Counted from the first letter of the stretch, positions 7,202 to 16,201 are shown. The stretch: 64,000 nt of DNA from Methylotuvimicrobium buryatense 5G (GCF_000341735.1 NZ_KB455575.1:4720036-4784035); one strand, 5' to 3'. The notes: generated from the letters alone by a model not told the origin. Numbers and translations: made by a program.

Positions 7202-8554
7202 TTAAGGCGCCGGCAAATGTAGTATCCATGCTGCTATCCAGAAATAAATCAACACCCCAGAGGCGTCGGCGAGCGTTGTGACTAAGGGCGCGCTAGCGGT
7301 GGCAGGATCCCAGCCCAATCGGTTCAAGATAAAAGGCAGACAGAGCCCCACCAGGCTTCCGATCATTACGATACAGATCATGCTCAGTGCGACCACCCAG
7401 GCAATGTCGAAGCCGCCCCGATAAGCGCCGATCAATGAAACTGCAGCGGCCATGGTTAGACCTAATCCGCTTGCGACAGCGATTTCCTTTAGCAGTAATT
7501 TACGCCAGTCGCTGATTGTGACATCGCCGGTGGCAATGCCGCGCACGACCAGTGTCGCGGCTTGCGATCCGGCATTGCCGCCGCTGCCGATGAGTAGCGG
7601 TAAAAAGAACACCAGTACGACATAAGCGGCAATTATATTTTCGTAATAAGCGATTCCGGCACCGGAAATTAAATTACCGAAGACCAAGAGCAGTAACCAG
7701 ACAATACGTTTGCGGTAAAGCGTAAATAACCTCGCATCGCGAAAGTTGCCGGCCAACGGGCCGATTGTTGCGCCTTTGTGCATGTCTTCGGTCGCCTCTG
7801 CCTCGGCAACGTCCATTGCATCGTCATAGGTAATGATGCCGACCAAACGTTCGTCGTCGTCGACGACCGGTAAGCTCAGTAAATCGTAACGACTGATTAA
7901 TTTGGCGGCATCTTCTTGCTTAGCCGATAGTTTAGTTTTCACCATTTCGGTAGTCATTACATCCTTGATTCGCGCTTCCGGTTTGTTCATGATTAGCTCG
8001 CGTAACGATAGCGTGCCGATTAGACGATATTGAGCGTCGACGGTATAAATTTGGTATATCAATTCGGCGTTGGGGGCGCTTTTTCGAATGACGTCGAGTG
8101 CTTTGCCAACTGTGATTTCGGCTGGTACGGTCATATAATCGCTGGTCATGATCGCGCCGGCTGTGCCTTCTTCGTAACTCGCTAGGCGTCTGAGTGCTTC
8201 GCGTTCGGCATGAGCGATCTTACGCAGCACACGGTCGTGACGGTTTTCAGGCAAAACATGGAGCAAATCGGCGCCTTCGTCGGCGTCGAGATGGCGTAGC
8301 AACTGCGATACTTCCTTATCGGTCATTGCGGTGGTTAATTGTGACTGCCAGTCGACCGGTAAATGCCCGAAAACCGACGCACGTTGCACAACCGGTAAGT
8401 ACATCAACAATTCGCGGGCAGCATCGACCGGAACGGTTTGCAGCAGTTCAGCCAGGTCGACGGCTTGAAACTCTTCTAGAAATTGAAGAACGGCTTGGTA
8501 ATCTTTGCGCTCAATCGCACGGCGCAAGTAGTCGTTCAGGATGGCGGTCGGCAT
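7202..8554 (-). CDS. mgtE: magnesium transporter MgtE
   Basis: A protein of 450 residues, the usual length. The MgtE N-terminal superhelical domain covers about 1-130. Two CBS domains cover about 135-255 (IMTSDYMTVPAEITVGKALD, then VMTTEMVKTKLSAKQED). The C-terminal membrane domain of about five helices starts near 285 and includes the conserved GSGGNAGSQAATLVVRGIA segment that lines the pore. MgtE forms a dimeric Mg2+ channel in the inner membrane, with the cytosolic N and CBS domains acting as a Mg2+-sensing plug. It is a single gene on the minus strand. I saw no M-box-like leader that I could defend. Repeat A1 lies just downstream. Confidence 0.95.
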   Translation of the reverse strand: MPTAILNDYLRRAIERKDYQAVLQFLEEFQAVDLAELLQTVPVDAARELLMYLPVVQRASVFGHLPVDWQSQLTTAMTDKEVSQLLRHLDADEGADLLHVLPENRHDRVLRKIAHAEREALRRLASYEEGTAGAIMTSDYMTVPAEITVGKALDVIRKSAPNAELIYQIYTVDAQYRLIGTLSLRELIMNKPEARIKDVMTTEMVKTKLSAKQEDAAKLISRYDLLSLPVVDDDERLVGIITYDDAMDVAEAEATEDMHKGATIGPLAGNFRDARLFTLYRKRIVWLLLLVFGNLISGAGIAYYENIIAAYVVLVFFLPLLIGSGGNAGSQAATLVVRGIATGDVTISDWRKLLLKEIAVASGLGLTMAAAVSLIGAYRGGFDIAWVVALSMICIVMIGSLVGLCLPFILNRLGWDPATASAPLVTTLADASGVLIYFWIAAWILHLPAP

Positions 8555-9002
8555 CGGTTTGTCTCCGGTTGTTTGCGGACTCGTTTGCCCGCAGCGGAAA
8601 CAAACTGAATCAATTTGTCGCTAAAGTGGCGGGCAAGGAATGCGCGTTAGACATTGTAGAGGGATTGTGTAAATCTATACTGAAATTTCGACTGGAACTT
8701 TCCATAATCGGCTCGTTAGATAGCGCTGATCAATTCAGCCTGCATAGGTTATTAAACAAGTGATAGAGTGTCAACTTTATGATTCATAATGATTATTACA
8801 TCGGTTGTTTGTTTCGATATAGACTTAATAACGGTATGAAGATGATACGGATTGGATGGGTTATCGCGGAATTTTCTTGTCTCGATACTCCGAGTAATTA
8901 AGATATTACTAATATTGTCGTAATTGTCCCCTTGTCAAAGGTGAAATGAGGGGGGGCAAGTTATGTCATTCTTATTCAATTTTTCCATGTCAGGAGCATA
9001 AA
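8555..9002. other. intergenic region between mgtE and the haem protein gene
   Basis: A plus-strand open frame from 8194 to 8763 continues out of the mgtE antisense strand and is a shadow. Around 8783-8800 there is a weak palindrome (ATAATGATTATTA) reminiscent of a Fur box, but it is too loose to call. A good ribosome site (CAGGAG) lies at 8991-8996, ahead of the next gene. Promoters for both divergent genes must lie here, but none stands out. Confidence 0.3.
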
Positions 9003-9602
9003 ATGCCAAAATTCATGAAAAAAAGTCTTTTGATTTTAATTGCTTCGGCTGCTTCGACGTGGGTCTTTGCCGACAGCCCAAAAGAGCAAATTCATTATCT
9101 GGAACAAAGTCGTGCAACAGCCCATGAATTCATGCAGTCGCTGGGTAGAAAGCTGAAATCGTTACTGGAAACGGCAGACACGGAAAACGCGATCATTGTT
9201 TGCAAACAAATTGCGCCGGCAATGGCAGCCGATTATTCGAAAGACGGATGGATTGTGAAACGGGTATCGCTTAAATCCCGCAACAAATCGATGGGAGTGC
9301 CGGATACCTGGGAGCGGCGCGAGTTGGAAGGTTTTGATAGGCATCACTTGTCTGGAGAACCTACCGACGAGCTCGAAATGTCTGCAATCGTAGATGAAGC
9401 GGATGGGCTTTGGTTTCGTTATCTGAAAGCCATACCGACTCAGCCGATGTGTTTGCAATGTCATGGTAAAGCGGAAGATATGCCTGATGGGGTAAAAGCG
9501 ATATTGGCGCATGAATACCCGAATGACGACGCAATAAATTATAGTGTCGGCGAAATACGCGGTGCGATTTCGATTAAGCGCCAGATATCGGCTCATGAAT
9601 AG
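9003..9602 (+). CDS. periplasmic c-type haem protein, DUF3365 (Tll0287-like)
   Basis: A protein of 199 residues. A signal peptide (KKSLLILIASAASTWVFA) is followed by a DUF3365 domain with one c-type haem site, CLQCH at 150-154. The start at 9003 is chosen over an upstream frame extension to 8946 because it is preceded by AGGAG at a suitable distance and places the signal peptide at the N-terminus. DUF3365 domains bind haem in a PAS-like fold and occur as stand-alone redox or gas sensors and in signalling proteins. The next gene, convergent on the minus strand, encodes a b-type-like membrane protein, which hints at a redox partnership. Partner and ligand are unknown. Confidence 0.85.
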   Translation: MPKFMKKSLLILIASAASTWVFADSPKEQIHYLEQSRATAHEFMQSLGRKLKSLLETADTENAIIVCKQIAPAMAADYSKDGWIVKRVSLKSRNKSMGVPDTWERRELEGFDRHHLSGEPTDELEMSAIVDEADGLWFRYLKAIPTQPMCLQCHGKAEDMPDGVKAILAHEYPNDDAINYSVGEIRGAISIKRQISAHE

Positions 9603-9610
9603 AAAAATAA

Positions 9611-9691
9611 GGTGCAGAGCAGGAGCAAAAATCGACCTAACACCTCGGAGTCTCCTCAGGCACTGCCGAAATTTGAAGTGCGAAAGGTATA
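9611..9691. repeat. family B fragment B1
   Basis: This copy keeps only one arm: CACTGCCGAAATTTGAAGTG, then CGAAAGGTATA ending at 9691, preceded by the GGAGCAAAAATCGACC inner module. The opposite TATACC end is missing. Confidence 0.75.
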
Positions 9692-9774
9692 ATTGTGATG
9701 ATGAAAAGCAAATGGGCGTTAATGGCGGTTAAAACTCTCGGCTGGCGAAAGACGGCGTCAATGAAAGCCCTATT

Positions 9775-10356
9775 TTATTTTCGATAGTCGATTACGGCTT
9801 TTCTGACATCGGCGATCGTGAAGTGGTATTGCCTGCTTAATTGCCCAAGTTTTGCCGTCTTGTTCGTTGTCTCGGGTAAGTTCAGTCGCTCCATTAAATA
9901 ATCGACCGGTACGCCGGTAATCTGCGCTATCTCCACTAAGGTCATGTTGCCTCGTATTGTTAGAGATCCGTTATTCCATGCGTGTAGTTGTTTGCCGGAT
10001 GCTCCCGATATTTCAATCGGTGCGACCAGCGGCGCAGCGGCGAAAGCGATCAAAGTCAGTACGCCGACTAGGCTCAGCCCTAAGCGCAGCCCCGACCCTT
10101 CCGTGACACGTCCTGAAATGAAGCCGACAACCCAACGCCAATGCAGTAATAAGTGCAACGCCAATATCGCGAAAAAAAGCACCGACACCCAGTAATGAAC
10201 GGTTCCCCATTGATGGCGGTCAAGCCCCCAAATGGTCGCGAAGTGCCCGCTACCGGGCGGTAACAGATAGCGTAACAGCACGCCGGTCGTAGTTAGAAAA
10301 ACAAAACCCGCGAAGGCTACGATATCGATGATGAAATTTAATTGGCTACGTTTCAT
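9775..10356 (-). CDS. DUF4405 cytochrome b-like membrane protein
   Basis: A protein of 193 residues. Its N-terminal half has three or four membrane helices (FIIDIVAFAGFVFLTTTGVL, HYWVSVLFFAILALHLLLHW, LSLVGVLTLIAFAAAPLVA). Histidines in helices 2-3 (HYW, HLLLHW) are suited to b-haem ligation, as in DUF4405 and cytochrome b561-like proteins. The C-terminal periplasmic or cytosolic part (NMTLVEIAQITGVPVDYLME) looks like a small helical domain of the kind found after DUF4405. The gene converges with the DUF3365 haem protein. I infer a membrane electron-transfer role, with an unknown donor or acceptor. Confidence 0.75.
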   Translation of the reverse strand: MKRSQLNFIIDIVAFAGFVFLTTTGVLLRYLLPPGSGHFATIWGLDRHQWGTVHYWVSVLFFAILALHLLLHWRWVVGFISGRVTEGSGLRLGLSLVGVLTLIAFAAAPLVAPIEISGASGKQLHAWNNGSLTIRGNMTLVEIAQITGVPVDYLMERLNLPETTNKTAKLGQLSRQYHFTIADVRKAVIDYRK

Positions 10357-10385
10357 TGTCAGTTTATCCGCAAATGCTTGAACCT

Positions 10386-10547
10386 AAAAAGAGCAGTTGA
10401 CATGTGTTGTAGACCGTTCGTGCTGAGCTAAGTCGAAGCATGAAGGGTCTACAACACTTTCACCGTCTTGGTGAAGCCTCAAACTACCGTTCACCCTTCG
10501 ACGGGCTCAGGGCGAACGGTAGTTTGAGGCTCTCAACTGCTCTTTTT
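10386..10547. repeat. 162-bp inverted-repeat element with two internal hairpins
   Basis: A perfect 15-bp terminal pair, AAAAAGAGCAGTTGA (10386-10400) and TCAACTGCTCTTTTT (10533-10547), encloses two long hairpins. One has a GTGTTGTAGACC/GGGTCTACAACAC stem, the other a GCCTCAAACTACCGTTC/GAACGGTAGTTTGAGGC stem. The hairpin tops are the GCTGAGCTAAGTCGAAGC and CCTTCGACGGGCTCAGGG motifs common in many bacterial genomes. As RNA or cruciform DNA this would fold as a three-way junction. Confidence 0.8.
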
Positions 10548-10721
10548 ACTGTGAAAGTTCGTAGATTTGGACACTTTATCTAATTTTTTGATATACAAAG
10601 CTCTGTGCTGGCAATACCGCACCCTCCGCCACCAGAGAACTTTCATTTGCCGGGGCGATGGCTAGGCCTTCATGAACGTTAGGTTGAAAGGTTTCTGCTT
10701 GAGCTTTGTTCCTCAAAATCC

Positions 10722-12326
10722 TTAACGCGGTTCATTGTGTAGATGAAAGTAAGGCGCCAGTGTTTGAAGCCTGCTGTCTTCTAATGGCTTGCCGATCGTA
10801 AAATGATAAATGCTTTGTAGGCCGGTGTCGTTTATTCCAAGAACCTCGTGTACCGCGTCATCAAAAAAGCAGCCGATGCCGGTTCCGCGCATTCCTATGG
10901 CTTCGGCTTCAAGATATAATGCTTGGCCGACCAAGCCGCTTTCCCAAAATCGACGGCGATATTGCCACGGTTCTTTTGCCAATTCATCGCCGAACTCCGC
11001 GACCATCGCTAAACTGAAGGCGCTATCGGCGGCGATATCTTGATGGCACGATAGCGTTTTGGCTGCGCGACGGCAATCGGCGTTGAGTAAGTTGTAAAGT
11101 TTTAATGTTTCAGGCGCGCCTTCGACCTTTTGCCAAGAGAACTCGGGGCGAGTGTTGTACTTCAGCATCTGAAAACTGGCTTGATTCCGCGATAGGGCGT
11201 AGAGACCCGGTTGCAGCCCTTCGACGCGATGCACGAATAAAAATAAATGAATCTTTGCAGGCCAACGCCAAAGGTCGAAGGGGATTAGGTTTTCAGGCAT
11301 CGTAGCTTGCAAGATGCGATAAAAATGATTCAGCTCGATCGGCGTTTGACCGTCGAAATGTTGAGCGCTACGCCGCTGCCGAATGATCTCGAACGCGCTT
11401 TGGGAACCGTTAGTTAGTGGTGGCGATAAGATTATCCCCGGATGTTGGTGGTTTTCTTGTGTGGCTGATTTGGCAGCTGCTTGTGCTGCCGCATCAATTA
11501 AAGGCCAATGAAAATGGTGGTAACGGCTCAAGCGATTGGCCTTGCCAAACCAATTGTCGACGCTAAGTTCGGCTAAGTAGCGATCGTTGGGATTCGTCCA
11601 AGACCCTGCATGAATTCGACATAATAAATCGGGGGCTTCGTTTTCCTCGGCAATGAATTCATCGTGTCGGTCCAGACCGAGTAGTTGAGCAATCGCTTCG
11701 TCGCCGCATTCGGCCAGCAGTTCGACCGACCAGCCCAGAACGGCTGCTGCATAGCGCAACGCGCCGAGTGCATGTCCAATGTCATGTTGGCAATAGCGAA
11801 ATGCGCGTTCGCCGTATTTCCAGGCTTCCCGCCAATGGATAGAGCTCAAACCGATCAATATCCCGCTAAATGCTGGCGTCTGACGCCAATTGCCGCGCAT
11901 TTCCAAGACATGGTCGTGACTTAAATAATGGTAAACACCGGCAGGAAGGTCGGTTGCCGCTGTATTGATTAAATAGGCTTCGGTCGGATGCAGATTGCCG
12001 CTGGACGGATTGCAGCGCAGGGCCCAGCGGTCATCGCCGTATTGTTTCCAGGCGGAAAGCCCGAAGCTCAATGCCATCATAAGCCCCAGATTATTGATGT
12101 TGAATGGCTGTGATGGAATTAGCTCGGGGTTTTGAAGTTCGTTATAGGTGGGTGAGGGGGTGTTTTGGGGTAAAGGTAATTTTATTCGTTCACAGCCTTC
12201 GAAACGCCTGAACGGGTCCGGTTGATCGGCCCAATCGAGTCCGTTTGGACCTTTCGCATAACGGTCCAAATGGTGTTTGGTGCGTTGGTGATATTCCAGT
12301 ATGCTGGTGAGTTGGGGCGATGCCAT
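10722..12326 (-). CDS. SagB/ThcOx-type nitroreductase-fold dehydrogenase (two domains)
   Basis: A protein of 534 residues with two nitroreductase-like domains in tandem. The first covers roughly 40-250 (NNLGLMMALSFGLSAWKQYG, RCNPSSGNLHPTEAYLI). The second covers roughly 310-520 (FEIIRQRRSAQHFDG, ending in GTGIGCFFDDAVHEVLGI). The SagB-type pattern SSGNLHPTE is plain. SagB proteins are FMN enzymes that oxidise azolines in thiazole/oxazole-modified peptides, but many stand-alone members have no peptide partner. No cyclodehydratase, precursor peptide or transporter is nearby, so a different small-molecule substrate is likely. It is divergent from the dedA gene. Confidence 0.85.
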   Translation of the reverse strand: MASPQLTSILEYHQRTKHHLDRYAKGPNGLDWADQPDPFRRFEGCERIKLPLPQNTPSPTYNELQNPELIPSQPFNINNLGLMMALSFGLSAWKQYGDDRWALRCNPSSGNLHPTEAYLINTAATDLPAGVYHYLSHDHVLEMRGNWRQTPAFSGILIGLSSIHWREAWKYGERAFRYCQHDIGHALGALRYAAAVLGWSVELLAECGDEAIAQLLGLDRHDEFIAEENEAPDLLCRIHAGSWTNPNDRYLAELSVDNWFGKANRLSRYHHFHWPLIDAAAQAAAKSATQENHQHPGIILSPPLTNGSQSAFEIIRQRRSAQHFDGQTPIELNHFYRILQATMPENLIPFDLWRWPAKIHLFLFVHRVEGLQPGLYALSRNQASFQMLKYNTRPEFSWQKVEGAPETLKLYNLLNADCRRAAKTLSCHQDIAADSAFSLAMVAEFGDELAKEPWQYRRRFWESGLVGQALYLEAEAIGMRGTGIGCFFDDAVHEVLGINDTGLQSIYHFTIGKPLEDSRLQTLAPYFHLHNEPR

Positions 12327-12432
12327 GCTTGTTTCGGGGGTGAGTGATCGACAAACCGATTGTAAAGCAGTCTTAATGGCTCTGCCATGACGATGTAAAG
12401 AAATTTAAACATTATTTAAACTTGATTAATCC

Positions 12433-13029
12433 ATGGAAACGCTGATTGCTCTTATTCAAACTCATATTGAACACGCTCATTTTATTATTTTCGGATCGCT
12501 GCTGTTGGCAGGCCTCAATATTCCGGTATCCGAGGATGCAATGCTGTTTATTTCAGGGGTGTTGGCAAGGCAATACCCGGATCAATTGCCTTATTTATTT
12601 GCCGCGGTCTATCTAGGTGCTTACGGTTCGGATTTGATCTGCTATAGTTTGGGGCGATTCGTCGGGCCTAAAATATTACATATTCGTTTTTTTGCTAAAA
12701 TGGTGCCGCCGAAAAGAGTCGAAATGATTCACGCATATTACGAAAGTCACGGTATTGCAACGCTGATACTAGGTCGCTTTATTCCTTTTGGGGTTAGAAA
12801 CGGGCTGTTTTTGTGCGCGGGGCTAGGCAAGATGAGTTTTATCAAATTTGCATTAGCGGACTTATTGGCTTGTACGATTTCGACGATTGTTTTTTTCTCG
12901 CTGTATTATCATTACGGTAAAGCCGTCGTGGTGTATGTCATGCAAGCGAATATCGTGGTATTTATCATCGCGGCAATTGCGGGAGGGTATTTGTTTTTTT
13001 ATGTAAAACAAAGGCGTAGCAGGCGTTAA
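12433..13029 (+). CDS. DedA family membrane protein
   Basis: A protein of 198 residues with the DedA/SNARE-associated pattern: re-entrant and membrane helices with LNIPVSEDAMLFISGVLA, then AYGSDLICYSLGRFVG, and the conserved GRFIPFGVRNGLFLCAG, ending in a basic tail (KQRRSRR). DedA proteins flip undecaprenyl phosphate or phospholipids across the inner membrane and affect proton-motive force and drug resistance. The acidic residue and the Arg of the two conserved motifs are present. It is divergently transcribed from the SagB-like gene across 106 bp, where promoters of both must lie. Confidence 0.9.
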   Translation: METLIALIQTHIEHAHFIIFGSLLLAGLNIPVSEDAMLFISGVLARQYPDQLPYLFAAVYLGAYGSDLICYSLGRFVGPKILHIRFFAKMVPPKRVEMIHAYYESHGIATLILGRFIPFGVRNGLFLCAGLGKMSFIKFALADLLACTISTIVFFSLYYHYGKAVVVYVMQANIVVFIIAAIAGGYLFFYVKQRRSRR

Positions 13030-13078
13030 AATCGTTAAAATATTTAGGATTGGGTCAAAACTCATAACTTCAGGAAGT

Positions 13079-13227
13079 TATACCCGTCGTAGATCAAAAT
13101 TCGGCGCCTGGGTGTCCGCCAAAGGACGCCGTGAATACGTCCATGTAGGCTCTATGCTGGCAAAGCCTTTGTCGGACACCCAGGCGCCTCCTCTAGCACT
13201 GCCGAAATATGAAGTGCGAAAGGTATA
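13079..13227. repeat. family B full copy B2
   Basis: A 149-bp element from TATACCCGTCGTAGATCAAA to GTGCGAAAGGTATA. It has the internal GGACGCCGTGAATACGTCC palindrome, and GGTGTCC / GGACACC arms flanked by TTCGGCGCCTG and CAGGCGCC. Confidence 0.85.
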
Positions 13228-13365
13228 TTTATCGCGAAATCCTACCTAATGAGATTTTTCGTTATTTTAGTGTAATTCGTGGGGAAAATGCTTTTTATTT
13301 GGGATAATGGACGTCAAGCCCGTCGGCCTATTCATATATAAGAATGTTTAACATATAACCAAAGC

Positions 13366-14811
13366 ATGAAAAAACAGGATGCTGAAATTAAAGGCGAGCC
13401 TCGATCGCTTGAGGATTGGACAGCAGTATTGCGCGATCGGGAAATGCCGGTATTTTCAGATACCGTGCAGAGTATCAACTACATCATAGAGGACGAAAAG
13501 AAAGGCGCGATGGAACTTGCCCCTGTGATACTTCAAGACCCCAATCTAACGGCAAAACTATTAAAGCTAAGCAACAGTATCTATTACAACCCTTCGCGAA
13601 AACAGATGGTGACCGTATCTCGGGCTATTGTGATTCTCGGTATCGAGGTCATTCGAGAGCTGACACTGGCTTGCTCGCTTTTTGAAGCGATTTTGTCGCC
13701 GAACAACAGGCGCCGCGCCAATGAAGAAATCGCCAAGGCTATTCATGCGGCGGTTCAAGCCAAGGCTTTGGCGATCGCGGCGAAAGATCCTTCGCCCGAA
13801 GAGGTTTTTATCGCGGCGTTGCTCAAAAATATAGGAAGCATCACCTTTTGGTGTTTTTGCGGAGCACAGGGCGATAGAATTCAGGCTTTGCTGAAAAACG
13901 GCCTAAGCAACGAAGCGGCCGAAAAGCAAGTATTGGGCTTCAAGCTGGCTGATTTGGATATTTCATTGTGCAAAACTTGGAATTTAAAAGGCTTGATCGA
14001 AGCGGCTATTAAAAAAAGCACTAGAGACGTCGATCCGCGGGTTAAATTCGTTCGCGTCGGTTGCGAAGTCGTCGAAGCGTTACGAGAAGGAGTCGGTACG
14101 CAAAGTTATTACGCCTGTGTCGAAAAAATCGAGGCCATGACCGGACTGTCGAAACAAGCGATTGAGGCGAGTCTCCGTAAAAATACCGACATTGCGGCAA
14201 ATATCGCTTGTCATTTCGGCGCAACGGAGGCTTCGAATTTAATTCAACATAATGTTCGGCAAAATTCCGAAGCGAATGCGTCGGCGCAAAATGTGGATCG
14301 AAAGATGTTGCAATTTCAAATTTTGCAAGATATCACCACAATATTGAGTGGAAGAATCGATATTAACCTGTTGCTTGAAACCGTATTGGAGGGTATTCAA
14401 CGCGGAATCGGCATGGATCGAACCATTTTCGCTCTTTTGACAAAAGATAAAAATGCATTGTTGGAGAAAGTGGCTTTGGGTTGGCGTAAGGATAGTTATT
14501 TACAAAAGATTCGCTTTGAGCTTAGTCAGTCTCCGCCTAATTTGTTTTTTCAAGCGATTACCAATCACGAGGGTTATTGGGTAAACCCGAAAGAAAACGA
14601 ATCTTTGTATAGCGCAAGCGATGTTAAGACGATCGGTAAACAGCCTTGTTTATTGATGGCTGTTTGTTCAGGAGATAAACCTATCGGCCTAATTTATTGC
14701 GATCGCGCCTACAGCAATTTCGAATTGACCGAGGATGATCTCAAGGCGTTTAAGCATTTTGTTCAACAGGCCAATATTGGTCTATCTCTCTACCGTATGC
14801 AAGCGAGGTAA
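13366..14811 (+). CDS. HDOD-GAF signalling protein
   Basis: A protein of 481 residues. An HDOD domain spans about 15-215 (LQDPNLTAKLLKLSNSIYYN, VSRAIVILGIEVIRELTLAC). A linker follows, then a GAF domain from about 320 to the end (LLETVLEGIQRGIGMDRTIF, SGDKPIGLIYCDRA). HDOD proteins are HD-like but usually lack hydrolase residues and act as protein-interaction modules in c-di-GMP, chemotaxis and stress signalling. GAF domains bind small ligands. This combination suggests a receptor that reports to another regulator. The gene stands alone, although several c-di-GMP genes lie within 16 kb. Confidence 0.85.
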   Translation: MKKQDAEIKGEPRSLEDWTAVLRDREMPVFSDTVQSINYIIEDEKKGAMELAPVILQDPNLTAKLLKLSNSIYYNPSRKQMVTVSRAIVILGIEVIRELTLACSLFEAILSPNNRRRANEEIAKAIHAAVQAKALAIAAKDPSPEEVFIAALLKNIGSITFWCFCGAQGDRIQALLKNGLSNEAAEKQVLGFKLADLDISLCKTWNLKGLIEAAIKKSTRDVDPRVKFVRVGCEVVEALREGVGTQSYYACVEKIEAMTGLSKQAIEASLRKNTDIAANIACHFGATEASNLIQHNVRQNSEANASAQNVDRKMLQFQILQDITTILSGRIDINLLLETVLEGIQRGIGMDRTIFALLTKDKNALLEKVALGWRKDSYLQKIRFELSQSPPNLFFQAITNHEGYWVNPKENESLYSASDVKTIGKQPCLLMAVCSGDKPIGLIYCDRAYSNFELTEDDLKAFKHFVQQANIGLSLYRMQAR

Positions 14812-14945
14812 GGATTTCGTGATAAATAACGTCCTGTAATTATGAGTTTTGTAGCGGGTTCGGTAACTCGCTTGACAGCCCGGCACCTAAATTATCCAAG
14901 ACAATTAATCATGGCCAATGAGCTATGGTATTTAGGTGATGGGTT

Positions 14946-15001
14946 CAAGGCGTCCTTTGGCGGGCACCCCGGTGCCGAATTTTGATCTTCGATGGGTATG
15001 A
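14946..15001. repeat. family B fragment B3
   Basis: This copy keeps GGCGTCCTTTGGCGGGCACC, then the CCGAATTTTGATC arm, ending in GGGTATGA, a decayed GGTATA terminus. The other half is missing. Confidence 0.7.
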
Positions 15002-15502
15002 CTCCCTGATCGATATACTAGCCAAAAAAATCACGACACCTCCTTAAAATATGGCTCTTTCAGTTCGATAAGTATGGGATCTGCAGAACCGTAAAGGTAT
15101 CGTCGATCTCCGCTGAATGGGTTCCGGCACGAGTAATGGCATGTTTGCCCATTCACAAAGGGAAGGCAAAAAAAAGAGTTGGAAAATTCTCTTTTCCAAC
15201 TCTCAAAGCACGGAAGCATTAGGGGGAAATTGCTTCCTATCGGCAAGAACTTAATCTGATGGGATGGTCTCCGCAATCAGTTTTTACTTATCGAACGTCA
15301 AATTTTAGTATTGGCGTATAAAAACGCCGTGGTGTTCTGGAAATATGGCTCATGCAAAACCCGCATGTCAGCTCTCCTTGGCATTCCCTCATCTAGCGGG
15401 TCAAGCCTTTAGTTTTACGATGCCGTTTACGGACGCTGCAGTGCCTAAACGTGGTTTGCAAATTGTCTTTCGTGGCTGATGCGATTTGTTAATCGGGAGA
15501 GC
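15002..15502. other. intergenic stretch with hairpins, no convincing gene
   Basis: The minus-strand frame 15031-15276 has no family resemblance and contains two hairpins, so I leave it out. Apart from the terminator pair described separately, nothing else is recognisable up to the next gene. Confidence 0.35.
15168..15237 (-). terminator. tandem hairpins; strong Rho-independent terminator on the minus strand
   Basis: Read on the minus strand, an 11-bp perfect stem GAGTTGGAAAA/TTTTCCAACTC (15176-15202) with a 5-nt loop is followed by eight T residues. A second hairpin, GGAAGCA/TGCTTCC (15212-15237), sits just before it. It could end transcripts of the membrane protein gene at 15503-15913 or of an unseen small RNA. 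Confidence 0.75.
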
Positions 15503-15913
15503 TTATAAGACGATTATGGCAACAAATGCCGCGCCGAGCGAGCAACCGGAAATCATTTTAATTTTTTTACTAAACGGTAATTCCTGCCAGTTTAATGTCG
15601 CCTGTTCGCGGGTTTTAAACCACCAATCCGGAAATTCGGTTTTGGCGTTGAAATATAAGCGCTTTGAATAGCGATACAACCAATAACCGGCACCGATAAA
15701 CAGACCCCACATAATGTAAAACACGATAACCTGAGTCGTGTGTCTACTGGTATGAAAAAGATGCTCGACAACTTCATCTAGTGCTAATTCAAGCACTTCA
15801 AACATGCCGATTACAATCGATTCAAGTAACCAAAAAGCGGCTCCGGGCATGATTAGGATAGCCGTCAATACGGACATAAAAATTGCGATTTTTATATTGG
15901 TCGATAATGTCAT
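15503..15913 (-). CDS. small membrane protein, unknown
   Basis: A protein of 136 residues starting at the ATG at 15913 (MTLSTNIKIAIFMSVLTAIL). A TTG 33 bp further upstream is less likely. Predicted membrane helices lie at about 8-40 (AIFMSVLTAILIMPGAAFWL), 60-80 (VIVFYIMWGLFIGAGYWLY) and the C-terminus (ISGCSLGAAFVAIIVL). Between the last two is a soluble segment with PDWWFKTREQ. I do not recognise the family. It stands alone on the minus strand and is followed by the strong tandem terminator at 15168-15237, which supports its being a real transcription unit. Confidence 0.6.
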   Translation of the reverse strand: MTLSTNIKIAIFMSVLTAILIMPGAAFWLLESIVIGMFEVLELALDEVVEHLFHTSRHTTQVIVFYIMWGLFIGAGYWLYRYSKRLYFNAKTEFPDWWFKTREQATLNWQELPFSKKIKMISGCSLGAAFVAIIVL

Positions 15914-16134
15914 GTCTGCTTTACCGTAAAAAAGTTGATTAATCAAAATACATATCGATTTTTTCGCACTGCTTTAAAAACTAAGATTCGAAAATAAAGC
16001 GTAAGCTGTTTTTTGTATGGATAGTATTGTATCGATACTTCCTTTCATCAACCTTTCACGGAAATTGGTGGTTTATTTCAGGACAGCAATGCCCAATTTG
16101 TGGATCAAAAGCTGTGAGGTGTTCTTGCCGATGG
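15914..16134. other. intergenic, nothing recognised
   Basis: An AT-rich stretch upstream of the 15503-15913 gene. It should hold that gene's promoter, but no hexamer pair stands out. The minus-strand frame 16073-16333 is built on family B repeat sequence and is not a gene. Confidence 0.3.
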
Positions 16135-16201
16135 GCAAAAATCGACCGATAGCCCCTGTGTTCTCTAATGCACTGCCGAAATTTGAAGTGTGAAAGGTAT
16201 A
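16135..16201. repeat. family B fragment B4
   Basis: One arm only: GCAAAAATCGACCGATAGCC, then CACTGCCGAAATTTGAAGTG and GAAAGGTATA at the end. The structure is the same as in B1. Confidence 0.75.

Noticed and set aside
8194..8763. 189-codon plus-strand frame
   Set aside because: Mostly antisense to mgtE, with no ribosome site or family resemblance.
8555..8800. M-box or other Mg riboswitch upstream of mgtE
   Set aside because: I looked for the conserved stems on the minus strand and could not find a defensible match.
15031..15276. 81-codon minus-strand frame
   Set aside because: It contains the terminator hairpins and has no protein-like pattern.
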